Counted from the first letter of the stretch, positions 1-7,306 are shown. The stretch: DNA of 7,530 bases from Comamonadaceae bacterium (GCA_947460065.1 CANHGF010000114.1:1-7530), one strand, 5' to 3'. Numbers and translations are program-made. Notes: generated from the sequence alone by a model not told the origin.

Positions 1-1976
1 CGCCGGGCCCGGACCGCATCTGGTACGTGGGCGACGCCTTCGCTGCCGGCTGGGGCGTGCAGGAAGTGCACGACATCACCAAGATCGACCCCTGGTTCTT
101 GGTGCAGATCGAAGAGATCGTGAAGATCGAGCTGGAGCTGGACAAGCTCACCGCCTCGAAGGGCGAGGGCGCTCTGACCTCGCTCGACGCGGGCCAGCTG
201 CGCATGCTCAAGCGCAAGGGCTTCTCCGACCGGCGCCTGGCCAAGCTGCTCAAGACCCATGACAAGGCGGTGCGCGAGCAGCGCAAGGCGCTGAATGTGC
301 GCCCGGTGTACAAGCGCGTCGACACCTGCGCTGCCGAGTTCGCCACCAACACCGCCTACATGTACTCGACCTACGAGGACGAGTGCGAGGCCGCGCCGAC
401 CAACAAGAAAAAGATCATGGTCTTGGGCGGCGGTCCCAACCGCATTGGCCAGGGTATTGAGTTTGACTATTGCTGCGTCCATGCCGCCCTCGCCATGCGC
501 GAGGACGGCTACGAGACCATCATGGTCAATTGCAACCCCGAGACGGTCTCGACCGACTACGACACCTCCGATCGCCTCTACTTCGAGCCGCTGACGCTGG
601 AAGACGTGCTCGAAATCGTCGACAAGGAAAAGCCCCTGGGCGTGATCGTCCAGTACGGCGGCCAGACGCCACTCAAGCTCGCCCTGGGCCTCGAGGCCGA
701 AGGCGTGCCGATCATCGGCACCAGCCCCGACATGATTGACGCGGCCGAAGACCGCGAGCGCTTCTCGGCCCTGCTGCGCGAGCTGGGCCTGAAGCAGCCG
801 CCCAACGCCACCGCCCGCACCGAGGCCGAAGCGCTTGAAAAAGCCAGCACCCTGGGCTACCCGCTGGTGGTGCGCCCGAGCTATGTGCTGGGCGGCCGCG
901 CCATGGAGATCGTGCACGAGCAGCGCGATCTGGAGCGCTATATGCGCGAGGCGGTCAAGGTGAGCAACGACTCGCCGGTGCTGCTCGACCGCTTCCTGAA
1001 CGACGCCATCGAATGCGACGTGGACTGCCTGCGCGACCCGGCCGGCAAAACCTTCATCGGCGGCGTGATGGAGCATATCGAGCAGGCTGGCGTGCATTCG
1101 GGCGACTCGGCCTGCTCGCTGCCGCCGTACTCGCTATCGGCCGCCACGGTGACCGAGATCAAACGCCAGACCGCAGCCATGGCTGCTGCCCTGAACGTCG
1201 TGGGCCTGATGAATGTTCAGTTTGCGATTCAGCACGTGGACGGTCAGGACGTGATCTTTGTGTTGGAGGTCAATCCGCGCGCCTCGCGCACCGTGCCTTT
1301 TGTGAGCAAGGCCACCGGCATACAGTTGGCCAAGGTGGCGGCGCGCTGCATGGTCGGCCAGACCCTGGCCGAGCAGGGGATAGGCGCCGAGGTGGCGCCG
1401 CCTTACTTCAGCGTGAAGGAAGCGGTTTTCCCCTTCGTCAAGTTCCCGGGGGTCGACACCATCTTGGGCCCCGAGATGAAGTCCACCGGCGAGGTGATGG
1501 GCGTGGGCAAGACCTTTGGCGAGGCCTTTGTCAAATCGCAGCTGGGCGCCGGAACCCGCCTGCCCACCTCCGGTCGGGTGTTCTTGACCGTCAAGAACGC
1601 CGACAAGCCGCGCGCGGTCGAGGTGGCGCGCGCACTCAAGGCCCAGGGCTTCGAGTTGGTGGCCACCAAGGGCACGGCAGCGGCCATCACGGCGGCCGGC
1701 ATTGCCTGCACCCTGGTCAACAAGGTCACCGAGGGCCGGCCGCATGTGGTTGACATGATCAAGAACGATGAAATCGTGATGGTCATCAACACGGTGGAAG
1801 AGCGCCGCAACGCGATCGCCGACTCGCGCCAGATCCGCACCTCGGCTCTCGCTGCCCGTGTGACCACCTTCACCACCATTGCAGGTGCTGAGGCAGCGGT
1901 CGAGGGGATGAAGTATCTGCAGCACCTGTCGGTCTCCTCCTTGCAGGAGTTGCACAGTCAGCTGGCCGCGAGTTGA
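1..1976 (+). CDS. carB: Carbamoyl-phosphate synthase large subunit, 3' part (5' end outside window)
   Basis: CarB uses ammonia from the CarA glutaminase subunit, bicarbonate and two ATP to make carbamoyl phosphate for pyrimidine and arginine synthesis in the cytoplasm. The reading frame is open from the window edge (codons at 3, 6, ...) to TGA at 1974-1976, giving 657 visible residues; E. coli CarB has 1073, so roughly 420 N-terminal residues lie upstream. The visible part starts in the oligomerisation domain ([11 protein letters not shown], then [12 protein letters not shown]). The second ATP-grasp half follows: [19 protein letters not shown] at about 414-470, [12 protein letters not shown] at about 870-908, and the metal-binding NVQFA and LEVNPR segments at about 1210-1285. 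The C-terminal MGS-like allosteric domain runs from about 1570 with [15 protein letters not shown] and VINT, the region that binds UMP/IMP and ornithine in E. coli. No frameshift or missing key motif is seen. The GTG at 27 is internal, not the start. Confidence 0.98.
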   Translation, partial: PGPDRIWYVGDAFAAGWGVQEVHDITKIDPWFLVQIEEIVKIELELDKLTASKGEGALTSLDAGQLRMLKRKGFSDRRLAKLLKTHDKAVREQRKALNVRPVYKRVDTCAAEFATNTAYMYSTYEDECEAAPTNKKKIMVLGGGPNRIGQGIEFDYCCVHAALAMREDGYETIMVNCNPETVSTDYDTSDRLYFEPLTLEDVLEIVDKEKPLGVIVQYGGQTPLKLALGLEAEGVPIIGTSPDMIDAAEDRERFSALLRELGLKQPPNATARTEAEALEKASTLGYPLVVRPSYVLGGRAMEIVHEQRDLERYMREAVKVSNDSPVLLDRFLNDAIECDVDCLRDPAGKTFIGGVMEHIEQAGVHSGDSACSLPPYSLSAATVTEIKRQTAAMAAALNVVGLMNVQFAIQHVDGQDVIFVLEVNPRASRTVPFVSKATGIQLAKVAARCMVGQTLAEQGIGAEVAPPYFSVKEAVFPFVKFPGVDTILGPEMKSTGEVMGVGKTFGEAFVKSQLGAGTRLPTSGRVFLTVKNADKPRAVEVARALKAQGFELVATKGTAAAITAAGIACTLVNKVTEGRPHVVDMIKNDEIVMVINTVEERRNAIADSRQIRTSALAARVTTFTTIAGAEAAVEGMKYLQHLSVSSLQELHSQLAAS

Positions 1977-1981
1977 CACCC

Positions 1982-2008
1982 CTACAGCCCGGCTATGCCG
2001 GGCTGTAG
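1982..2008 (+). terminator. Perfect 12-bp hairpin just after carB, without a T tract
   Basis: CTACAGCCCGGC (1982-1993) and GCCGGGCTGTAG (1997-2008) are exact reverse complements around a 3-base TAT loop, starting 5 bases after the carB stop codon. The stem is very stable but is followed by CCATGCATTACA rather than a run of T. It is therefore not a standard intrinsic terminator. It may stabilise the carB mRNA 3' end, cause pausing, or act together with Rho. The hairpin itself is directly visible; its role is inference. Confidence 0.6.
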
Positions 2009-2044
2009 CCATGCATTACACTTCGCCGAAATTCAAGTTCGTTC

Positions 2045-2081
2045 ACCGCCCCCGGGCAACCGGCGGCGGTTTCTCTTTTTT
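2045..2081 (+). terminator. Intrinsic terminator in the greA leader, possible attenuator
   Basis: ACCGCC (2045-2050) pairs with GGCGGT (2065-2070), and inside it CCGG (2052-2055) pairs with CCGG (2060-2063) around a GCAA tetraloop (2056-2059), with a single C-C mismatch (2051/2064). The stem runs straight into TTCTCTTTTTT (2071-2081). This is a complete intrinsic terminator on the + strand. Its T tract ends only 15 bases before the greA ATG, which leaves no room for a promoter between it and the gene. Transcripts reaching greA, from carB or from a promoter in the gap, must read through it. E. coli greA has a comparable terminator in its leader (GraL RNAs), so attenuation is a reasonable inference here. 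Confidence 0.8.
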
Positions 2082-2085
2082 CCCT

Positions 2086-2089
2086 GGAG
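2086..2089 (+). promoter_or_regulatory. Ribosome-binding site of greA (decides the start)
   Basis: GGAG lies 7 bases before the ATG at 2097. The alternative start, GTG at 2166, has no comparable site in front of it. This supports 2097 as the true greA start even though that frame meets a TAG at codon 20. Confidence 0.8.
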
Positions 2090-2096
2090 ACGGTTC

Positions 2097-2573
2097 ATGA
2101 CCACCCTTCCCATCACCAAACGCGGCGCCGAGAAGCTCAAGGCTGAGCTGCATTAGCTCAAGACCGTGGAGCGGCCGGCGGTGATCGCTGCGATCGCCGA
2201 GGCCCGGGCTCAGGGTGACCTCAGTGAGAACGCCGAGTACGACGCGGCCAAGGATCGCCAGGGCTTTGTTGAAGGGCGCATCCAGGAAATCGAAGGCAAG
2301 CTCTCGGCCTCTCAGGTCATTGACCCGACCGAGGTCGACGCCGGTGGCAAGGTGGTGTTTGGCTCGACCGTGGCGCTCGAAGAAGAGAGCAGCGGCGAGC
2401 AGGTGAGCTACCAGATCGTCGGTGAGGACGAGGCCGACCTCAAGCTCGGGCTGATCAATGTCAGCTCGCCCATCGCGCGTGCGCTCATCGGCAAGGAAGA
2501 GGGCGATACCGCCGAGGTGCAGGCGCCCGGTGGCGTCAAGCGCTACGAGATTGTCTCGGTCAGCTACCGCTAA
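2097..2573 (+). CDS. greA: Transcription elongation factor GreA, interrupted by an in-frame TAG at codon 20
   Basis: GreA inserts its N-terminal coiled coil into the RNA polymerase secondary channel and stimulates cleavage of backtracked RNA. From ATG 2097 the frame reads [19 protein letters not shown], then TAG (2154-2156), then [20 protein letters not shown] and on to TAA at 2571-2573. Counting the stop as a residue gives 158, the length of E. coli GreA. The coiled-coil tip GDLSENAEY places acidic residues D41 and E44 exactly as in E. coli, and the C-terminal FKBP-like domain is complete ([30 protein letters not shown]). The only continuous frame after the stop begins at GTG 2166 (135 residues); a product from there would lack the first 23 residues and part of the first coiled-coil helix. 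The stop may be a sequencing error, a recent nonsense mutation, or a suppressed codon. The membrane-protein gene follows after 12 bases and is probably co-transcribed. Confidence 0.9.
2154..2156 (+). other. In-frame amber codon inside greA
   Basis: TAG interrupts the greA frame between H19 and L21, with unmistakable GreA sequence on both sides and no change of frame. A single base change from a sense codon such as CAG or AAG would produce it. Confidence 0.9.
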
Positions 2574-2585
2574 AGCGCAGCTTCG

Positions 2586-3017
2586 ATGTCCGAACTGCAG
2601 CGCTTGCGCTGGGCCACCTTAGCCGCTGGCCTGTGGTGGGGCAGTCTGAGTGCGTTGTGCTTTGTGGTGGTGCCGCTGCTGTTCACCCACTTGCCCAGTC
2701 CGGCCATGGCTGGCAGCATGGCGGCACGGCTTTTCTCGGCCCAGACCTGGCTGTCCTGCGGCTGCGCGCTGCTCCTGCTCATGGCTGTGTCGCGGTCTGA
2801 TTCTTACACCCTGGCTGCCCTGTCACAGGCCCTGATGCGTCCGGTGGTGGCCGGCCTGTTGGTGGCCCTGCTGCTAGAGCTGGCTGTGGCACCGCGCATC
2901 GTGGCAGCCCGCGCCGAGGGCCAGTCGCTGCGCCTGTGGCATGGCCTAGGCAGCGCCATGCTGGTGCTGCAGTGGCTCAGCGCTGGCGCCGCCTTCTGGC
3001 GCCTGGCGCGCCGCTGA
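2586..3017 (+). CDS. DUF4149 family integral membrane protein
   Basis: A 143-residue hydrophobic protein of unknown function. Four membrane helices can be read at about residues 9-34, 48-67, 81-104 and 119-139, joined by short loops with arginines (MAARLF, APRIVAARAEG, RLARR). The pattern of a proline-containing first helix (VVPLLF), then P..MAGSMAARLF, fits the DUF4149 (TMEM205-like) family, and my recollection is that this gene commonly follows greA in Burkholderiales. The start ATG is 12 bases after the greA stop with no clear Shine-Dalgarno sequence, so translation is probably coupled to greA; premature termination in greA could therefore also reduce this protein. Its TGA (3015-3017) is one base from the stop codon of convergent folD, and the two stops form the small palindrome GCTGA-T-TCAGC. 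No T-tailed terminator is visible there. Family assignment is by pattern, not by search. Confidence 0.8.
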   Translation: MSELQRLRWATLAAGLWWGSLSALCFVVVPLLFTHLPSPAMAGSMAARLFSAQTWLSCGCALLLLMAVSRSDSYTLAALSQALMRPVVAGLLVALLLELAVAPRIVAARAEGQSLRLWHGLGSAMLVLQWLSAGAAFWRLARR

Positions 3018-3018
3018 T

Positions 3019-3870
3019 TCAGCCGGCGCTTGCCTCGGCCGCCTGCACGGTATTGACGAGCAGCATGGTGATGGTCATCGGGCCGACACCGCCGGGCACC
3101 GGGGTGATGTAGCCGGCCACTTGGCTGACTCCTGCAAAGTCCACATCGCCGCAGAGCTTGCCCTCGTCGTTGCGGTTCATACCGACGTCAATGACCACCG
3201 CACCGGGCTTGACCATGTCGGCCCGCAAGACATCGCGCCGGCCGACTGCGGCCACGATCACATCGGCCTGCAGGGTGTGGGCCTTGAGGTCTGGCGTGCG
3301 CGAATGGCAGATGGTGACGGTGGCGTCCTGCTGCAGCAGCATCAGGGCCATGGGCTTACCCACAATATTGCTGCGACCGATCACCACCGCATGCTTGCCC
3401 TTGAGCTCATACCCTATGGATTCGAGCATCTTCATGCAGCCATAGGGCGTGCAGGGCCAAAAACCCGGCAGGCCGGTCATCAGGGCGCCTGCGCTGGCCA
3501 CATGAAAGCCGTCGACGTCTTTGGCTGGGCTGATCGCCTCAATCACCGTCTGCGCGTCGATATGCGGCGGCAGCGGCAGTTGCACCAGGATCCCGTGGAT
3601 GGCCGGATCCGCGTTGAGGGCGGCAATGCGCTGCAGCAACTGGGCCTGGCTCAGCTGGGCGTCATACTTTTCCAGCACCGAGTGCAGACCGCCCGCCTCG
3701 CAGGCCTTGACCTTGTTGCGCACATAGACCTGGCTGGCTGGGTTGTCACCGACCAGTACGACCGCCAGGCCGGGGGTGATGCCGCGGGCCTTGAGGGCCA
3801 GTGCGCGCTGTGCCACTTTGGCGCGCAGGCGGGTGGAGAGGGCGTTACCGTCGATCAGTTGGGCCATCAT
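3019..3870 (-). CDS. folD: Bifunctional methylenetetrahydrofolate dehydrogenase / methenyltetrahydrofolate cyclohydrolase
   Basis: FolD interconverts 5,10-methylene-, 5,10-methenyl- and 10-formyl-tetrahydrofolate using NADP(H), feeding purine and formyl-methionine synthesis in the cytoplasm. The 283-residue product is close to E. coli FolD (288). Numbering from the first ATG, catalytic-site residues are present: Y49 and K53 in YVRNK, Q97 in GILVQLPLP and D120 in KDVDGFH. The dinucleotide-binding segment GRSNIVGKP is at 165-173 and the family signature [10 protein letters not shown] at 257-266. Two adjacent ATG codons (3870-3868 and 3867-3865) could each start translation; neither has a clear Shine-Dalgarno sequence, and the second would give MAQLIDG, the more typical FolD beginning. 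The gene lies downstream of the response-regulator terminator, with only 26 bases between its T tract and the first ATG, and is convergent with the DUF4149 gene. Confidence 0.97.
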   Translation of the reverse strand: MMAQLIDGNALSTRLRAKVAQRALALKARGITPGLAVVLVGDNPASQVYVRNKVKACEAGGLHSVLEKYDAQLSQAQLLQRIAALNADPAIHGILVQLPLPPHIDAQTVIEAISPAKDVDGFHVASAGALMTGLPGFWPCTPYGCMKMLESIGYELKGKHAVVIGRSNIVGKPMALMLLQQDATVTICHSRTPDLKAHTLQADVIVAAVGRRDVLRADMVKPGAVVIDVGMNRNDEGKLCGDVDFAGVSQVAGYITPVPGGVGPMTITMLLVNTVQAAEASAG

Positions 3871-3896
3871 GGTGGTCTGGGTCTGAAGCTGGGATG

Positions 3897-3920
3897 AAAA
3901 ACGCCCGCATCAAGCGGGCG
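3897..3920 (-). terminator. Intrinsic terminator of the kinase/response-regulator operon
   Basis: On the - strand CGCCCGC (3920-3914), loop TTGAT, GCGGGCG (3908-3902) forms a perfect 7-bp GC stem followed at once by TTTTT (3901-3897). It sits 22 bases after the response-regulator stop codon and 26 bases before the first folD ATG. It should end the two-component operon and largely insulate folD from it. Confidence 0.8.
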
Positions 3921-3942
3921 CAGGCGTGGATCCTTCGGCTGC

Positions 3943-4572
3943 TCAGGCTTTGGCGGTGGTCGTGGAGCCCAGGGCAATCTTGAGCAGGTCGGCCACGGTG
4001 TTGGCGTTGAGCTTTTCCATGATGTTGGCGCGGTGCGCTTCGACCGTCTTGATGCTGATGCCCAGGTCGTCGGCGATTTGCTTGTTCAAGCGGCCAGCGA
4101 CGATGCGCTCGAGCACCTGAGCCTCGCGCGAGGTCAACTTGGCCAGCAAGGCGTCTCGGCTGGCGCTGTTTTGGTATTCGTTGAAGCTTTCCCGCGCCTG
4201 TTCGAGCATGCGCTCTACTAGGCTGAGCAGCGCCTCTTCCTGGAAAGGCTTCTGGATGAAGTCCATCGCGCCTTTTTTCATGGTGCTGACGGCCATCGGT
4301 ACGTCGCCGTGACCGGTGATGAAAACCACCGGCAGTGGGCTTTTGCGTTCTATCAGCCGGTCTTGCAGTTCCAGTCCGGTCATGCCGCCCATGCGGATAT
4401 CGACGATCAGGCAGGCCACCTCACGCGGATCGTAGCGGCTCAAAAAGGTTTCAGCCGAGTCATAGCAGCGCACCCGGTAGTCCTTGCCTTCGAGCAGCCA
4501 TTGCAGTGAGTCGCGTACGCCTTCGTCGTCGTCCACAACATACACCGTGCCTTTTTTCGGAATCAAGCTCAT
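3943..4572 (-). CDS. FixJ/NarL-type response regulator (receiver + LuxR-type HTH)
   Basis: A 209-residue DNA-binding response regulator. The receiver domain occupies about residues 8-125: acidic pocket VVDDDE (D14-D16), phosphoacceptor D58 in LIVDIRM, T86 in FITGHGD and K108 in IQKPF. After a linker, a LuxR/FixJ-type helix-turn-helix covers about 146-200, with LTSREAQVLERIVAG, NKQIADDLGISIKTVEAHR and IMEKL. All phosphorylation-switch residues are intact, so it should be controlled by phosphorylation, most simply by the kinase encoded 33 bases upstream. The ATG is preceded by AAGG five bases away. There is no AAA+ domain, so it is not a sigma-54 activator. Target genes are not known from sequence; autoregulation and the divergent aceE are the obvious candidates. 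I do not give a gene symbol because several FixJ-like paralogues (FixJ, TtrR, StyR) look alike at this level. Confidence 0.93.
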   Translation of the reverse strand: MSLIPKKGTVYVVDDDEGVRDSLQWLLEGKDYRVRCYDSAETFLSRYDPREVACLIVDIRMGGMTGLELQDRLIERKSPLPVVFITGHGDVPMAVSTMKKGAMDFIQKPFQEEALLSLVERMLEQARESFNEYQNSASRDALLAKLTSREAQVLERIVAGRLNKQIADDLGISIKTVEAHRANIMEKLNANTVADLLKIALGSTTTAKA

Positions 4573-4605
4573 GCGAACCTTGCTAAAGCGTGGCGGTTGA
4601 AAAAT

Positions 4606-7173
4606 TCATCGTCGCAGGGAGGCCTCATCGGACTCCTCGGACTGCCCAGGGGCAGCGGCCGCAGTCTCTGAGGCGGCGGGCAGCCAGAAGGTAAATCGGC
4701 ACCCTAACACTTCGTCGCCATTGTAGAGGTTCTCGGCCTCCAGCCGGCCCTGGTGGGACTCCACGATGCTGCGGCACAGTTTGAGCCCTATGCCCATGCC
4801 CTCGGCCTTGGTGGAGTAGAAAGCCTCGAACAGGCGCTTGCTGTTCTCTTCTGACAGGCCGTGGCCGGAGTCGAGCACGGCAAATTCAACCATCGCCTCC
4901 TGGTCGGGCGTCTGGTGGCGGCTGACCCGCAACTCGACCCTGCGGCGGGCGGTGGGGCGGCCGGCCTGTTCGATAGACTCGGCCGCGTTTTTGAGAAGGT
5001 TGATCAACACCTGCTCGATCAGAATCGGGTCGACCATGATCTTGGGAAGACTGGGCGCGATGTAGTGACTCAGTCGCACATGGTGGCGGCGCAGCTCAAT
5101 GTCGGCCAGCTCCATCGCGTTGCTAACGATGGTGGCCACATCCGAGGGCGTCCGGTTGGGCTCGCTGCGTTTGACGAAGGCGCGGATGCGGTGAATGATC
5201 TGGCCGGCGCGTTGGGCCTGACGGGCGGTCTTGTCGAGCGCGCCGACCAGATCGGTGGTGTCGATGTTGCCGCGCTCGATGCGCGAGACCATACCCTTGC
5301 AGTAGTTGCTGATCGCGGTCAGGGGTTGATTGAGTTCGTGTGCCACCGAGGAGGCCATCTCACCCATGGTGATCAGGCGGCTGGCCGTCTGGGCCCGCTC
5401 GGCCTGCATGGCCGCTTGCTCTTCGGCTTGCCGCCGAGGCGTGATATCGGTGGCGATCATCATTTGCGCCAGCCGTCCATCGACCCAGCTGAGGTAGCGC
5501 GAACGTACCTCCAGCCACTTGCCCAGCTCGGGCACAAAAACCTCGGCGTTTTCAGACGCGGCGGCGGTCAGGGGGTGGGTGGGCAGGCCGGCCAGCGAGT
5601 CGACCGGATCGAGCAGGTCGTCACTGGGCGCTACCGCCGGCATGCCTGCTTGTGTGATCAATTGCAGGTGGCCGGCCACATCGCCGCCAAACCAGGCCCG
5701 GTAGAGCCGGTTGGCGAACAGCAATTCGGCGCTGTCGAGCGGAGCCACCGACACGGCCGCATCCAGCCCTTCGAGCACAGTGGTGAAGCGCTCGTAGGAG
5801 TTCGACAGCTCCTCTCGGATGCGCTTGGGCTCGGTGATGTCTGTCATCGACGTCATCCAGCCGGCCTGCTGCCCACGCGGGTCGATCAGCGGTGAGACAT
5901 ACATCCGTGCATCAAAAATCGAGCCGTCCTTGCGCTTGACCCGCACCTCAAACCCGCCGGATGTCGAGCGGCCGGCCAGTTCTTCGTCAAGCCGGGCCAT
6001 TAGCCAGTCCACATCGTCGTCGGGCCAGTAGGGAAAGGGGGCGGTGCGACCGACCAGTTCCGGCTCGCTCCAGCCGGTCATTTGGCAAAAAGCCGGGTTC
6101 ACATACGTGATGCGTCCTTGAAGATCGAGCGCCCGCATGCCGGTGAGCATGGAGTTTTCCATCGCCCGCCGGAAATTGGTTTCAGTCACCAGCGCTTCCT
6201 GGGCCTGCACCCGGCGGCGGGTGTGACGCCAGGTGCCCAGCAGCATCCAGACGGTGAGCACACTGAGCGCGCTGACCAGCCAGAAAAATCCGCTGCCCAC
6301 TACCCCCAGTGAAGCCCGATAGCCCTGGGCTCGGATCAGCAGGCCGTTGCCCACCGGCGATACCGGGATTTCGTACACCGCTGCCTCCTGATACCAGGGC
6401 AGTAACTTGGCAGCCGTCGGACGGGCCGGCGGCAGGCTGCCGGCCATGACCTGGCCCTGATCGTCGGTCAGTGCCACTGCGTAGCGCGCGCTGACCTCCG
6501 GCGGCACACCAAAGCGCAGCAAGGCATCGAGTGAGTATTCGCCGAGGATGACGCCGTCAAAGCGCCCCTGGTTGTCCAGCGGAATTTGCAACTGCAGCGT
6601 GGGGATGGTTGTCGCCGTCTCGCTGCCCGCGCCCAGGGGCCGTGAATACACCGGCTGGCGCAGATCGCGCACCAAGCCAAAGGTTTGCTCGGTTTCGCCG
6701 GCCGCCAGCGTGTCGCCGACCTGCCTTTGTTGGGCCGGCCCGGCGCTGGGCGAGGCATAGATGGCGCGCAGCCGGCGCCGCGCATCGACCCAGCTGACCG
6801 CCAGCAATTCCGGATGCTGGTTGGCCATGGTTTCGGCCTGTTGCGCAAAATCGGCGAGCCGGATCTCCCGGTTAGAGACGTCGCGCGTTAGCCGCATGAG
6901 CTGTTCCTGGCGCTCGAGCAGGCGCAGGCGCAGGCGCTGTTGGGCATATTCCACGTCACGGCGCACCGCCTCGGCTTCGCGGTCTATCTCCTCGATGCGC
7001 AGATAAGCAAAGGCTGCAGTCACCGCTGCCAGAAACAGGACCACGGCCAGCAAGGGCCCGAGTGTGACGAAACGGTCCTGACGTGCTGGTGAGAGTCGTC
7101 GCCACCAGCGCCGCCACGCCGCCAACAAGGCCGAGGGCGCACGCTCGGGGCGGGGTATGGACTGGGACGACAT
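4606..7173 (-). CDS. Membrane-bound PAS sensor histidine kinase
   Basis: An 855-residue two-component kinase, first gene of the operon with the response regulator. Order: a basic cytoplasmic N-terminus (RRWWRRLSPAR), TM1 at about 37-58, a periplasmic region at about 59-289 beginning with an amphipathic stretch, TM2 at about 290-313, PAS1 at about 331-446 (ITYVNPAFCQMTGWSEPELVG, ending in SMTDITEPK), a divergent PAS2 at about 460-577 (FANRLYRAWFGG, ending in ATDITPRRQ), a short coiled linker, HisKA with H612 in AHELNQPL, and HATPase_c. The ATPase has the N box NLLKNAAES (725-733), G1 DSGHG (768-772), the F box LFEAFYSTK and G2 GMGIGL (792-797). All catalytic motifs are present. The C-terminal tail (832-855) is Ala/Ser/Glu-rich. 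I take ATG 7173 as start: the frame can extend to a TTG at 7245, but those 24 extra residues look non-coding and have no ribosome-binding site. The signal sensed is unknown. Confidence 0.93.
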   Translation of the reverse strand: MSSQSIPRPERAPSALLAAWRRWWRRLSPARQDRFVTLGPLLAVVLFLAAVTAAFAYLRIEEIDREAEAVRRDVEYAQQRLRLRLLERQEQLMRLTRDVSNREIRLADFAQQAETMANQHPELLAVSWVDARRRLRAIYASPSAGPAQQRQVGDTLAAGETEQTFGLVRDLRQPVYSRPLGAGSETATTIPTLQLQIPLDNQGRFDGVILGEYSLDALLRFGVPPEVSARYAVALTDDQGQVMAGSLPPARPTAAKLLPWYQEAAVYEIPVSPVGNGLLIRAQGYRASLGVVGSGFFWLVSALSVLTVWMLLGTWRHTRRRVQAQEALVTETNFRRAMENSMLTGMRALDLQGRITYVNPAFCQMTGWSEPELVGRTAPFPYWPDDDVDWLMARLDEELAGRSTSGGFEVRVKRKDGSIFDARMYVSPLIDPRGQQAGWMTSMTDITEPKRIREELSNSYERFTTVLEGLDAAVSVAPLDSAELLFANRLYRAWFGGDVAGHLQLITQAGMPAVAPSDDLLDPVDSLAGLPTHPLTAAASENAEVFVPELGKWLEVRSRYLSWVDGRLAQMMIATDITPRRQAEEQAAMQAERAQTASRLITMGEMASSVAHELNQPLTAISNYCKGMVSRIERGNIDTTDLVGALDKTARQAQRAGQIIHRIRAFVKRSEPNRTPSDVATIVSNAMELADIELRRHHVRLSHYIAPSLPKIMVDPILIEQVLINLLKNAAESIEQAGRPTARRRVELRVSRHQTPDQEAMVEFAVLDSGHGLSEENSKRLFEAFYSTKAEGMGIGLKLCRSIVESHQGRLEAENLYNGDEVLGCRFTFWLPAASETAAAAPGQSEESDEASLRR

Positions 7174-7282
7174 GAGTCTTCGAGTGTAGTGGTCTGTCGC
7201 AAGTACGGCGCTGCTGGGGGATGCCAAGAAGGATGCCTGTTTCAAAATTTCTTAATGTGAAATCAATAGGCACTATTTGAAA

Positions 7283-7298
7283 TTGGCAAGAAGTGTGC
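7283..7298 (+). promoter_or_regulatory. Sigma-54-like -24/-12 element upstream of aceE
   Basis: TTGGCAAG-AAGT-GTGC matches the sigma-54 pattern TTGGCACG-N4-TTGC at all but two positions. It keeps the two invariant dinucleotides, GG (7285-7286) and GC (7297-7298), separated by exactly 10 bases. Transcription would begin near 7310, about 90 bases before the aceE ATG. No enhancer-binding activator is encoded in this window, so this may be a chance match. Confidence 0.3.
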
Positions 7299-7306
7299 GA
7301 CACTTC
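7290..7306. promoter_or_regulatory. 17-bp palindrome, candidate operator
   Basis: GAAGTGT (7290-7296), spacer GCG, ACACTTC (7300-7306): two exact 7-bp inverted half-sites, the size expected for a dimeric DNA-binding regulator. It lies between the divergent starts and overlaps the -12 part of the sigma-54-like element. Candidate binders are the neighbouring LuxR-type response regulator or a GntR-type pyruvate regulator; the sequence does not match the E. coli PdhR site as I know it. Confidence 0.45.

Noticed and set aside
1973..1978. TTGACA across the carB stop codon as the -35 box of a greA promoter
   Set aside because: At 15 to 19 bases downstream there is only the GC-rich hairpin, with no plausible -10 box.
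1134..2012. Long antisense open frame opposite carB, and similar ones opposite folD (3121-3897) and the kinase (4861-5895)
   Set aside because: These are by-products of high GC at third codon positions; their translations are low-complexity, show no family motifs, and lie opposite well-supported genes.
2154..2156. The greA TAG as a programmed pyrrolysine codon or other recoding site
   Set aside because: Pyrrolysine is not expected in this lineage, GreA has no known recoding, and the flanking sequence shows no special structure. A mutation or sequencing error is simpler.
2166..2573. GTG 2166 as the normal start of a short GreA
   Set aside because: No ribosome-binding site precedes it, and clear GreA residues lie upstream in the same frame from ATG 2097 with a good site.
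3871..3942. Folate riboswitch upstream of folD
   Set aside because: The gap is only 72 bases and is largely occupied by the intrinsic terminator; no additional folded aptamer is apparent.
3943..4572. The response regulator as the activator of the sigma-54-like element before aceE
   Set aside because: It has only a receiver and a LuxR-type DNA-binding domain, without the AAA+ ATPase domain needed to activate sigma-54 polymerase.
7174..7245. Extended kinase start at TTG 7245, adding 24 residues
   Set aside because: TTG start, no ribosome-binding site, and the added residues look like translated control region; ATG 7173 leads directly into a plausible basic N-terminus and TM1.
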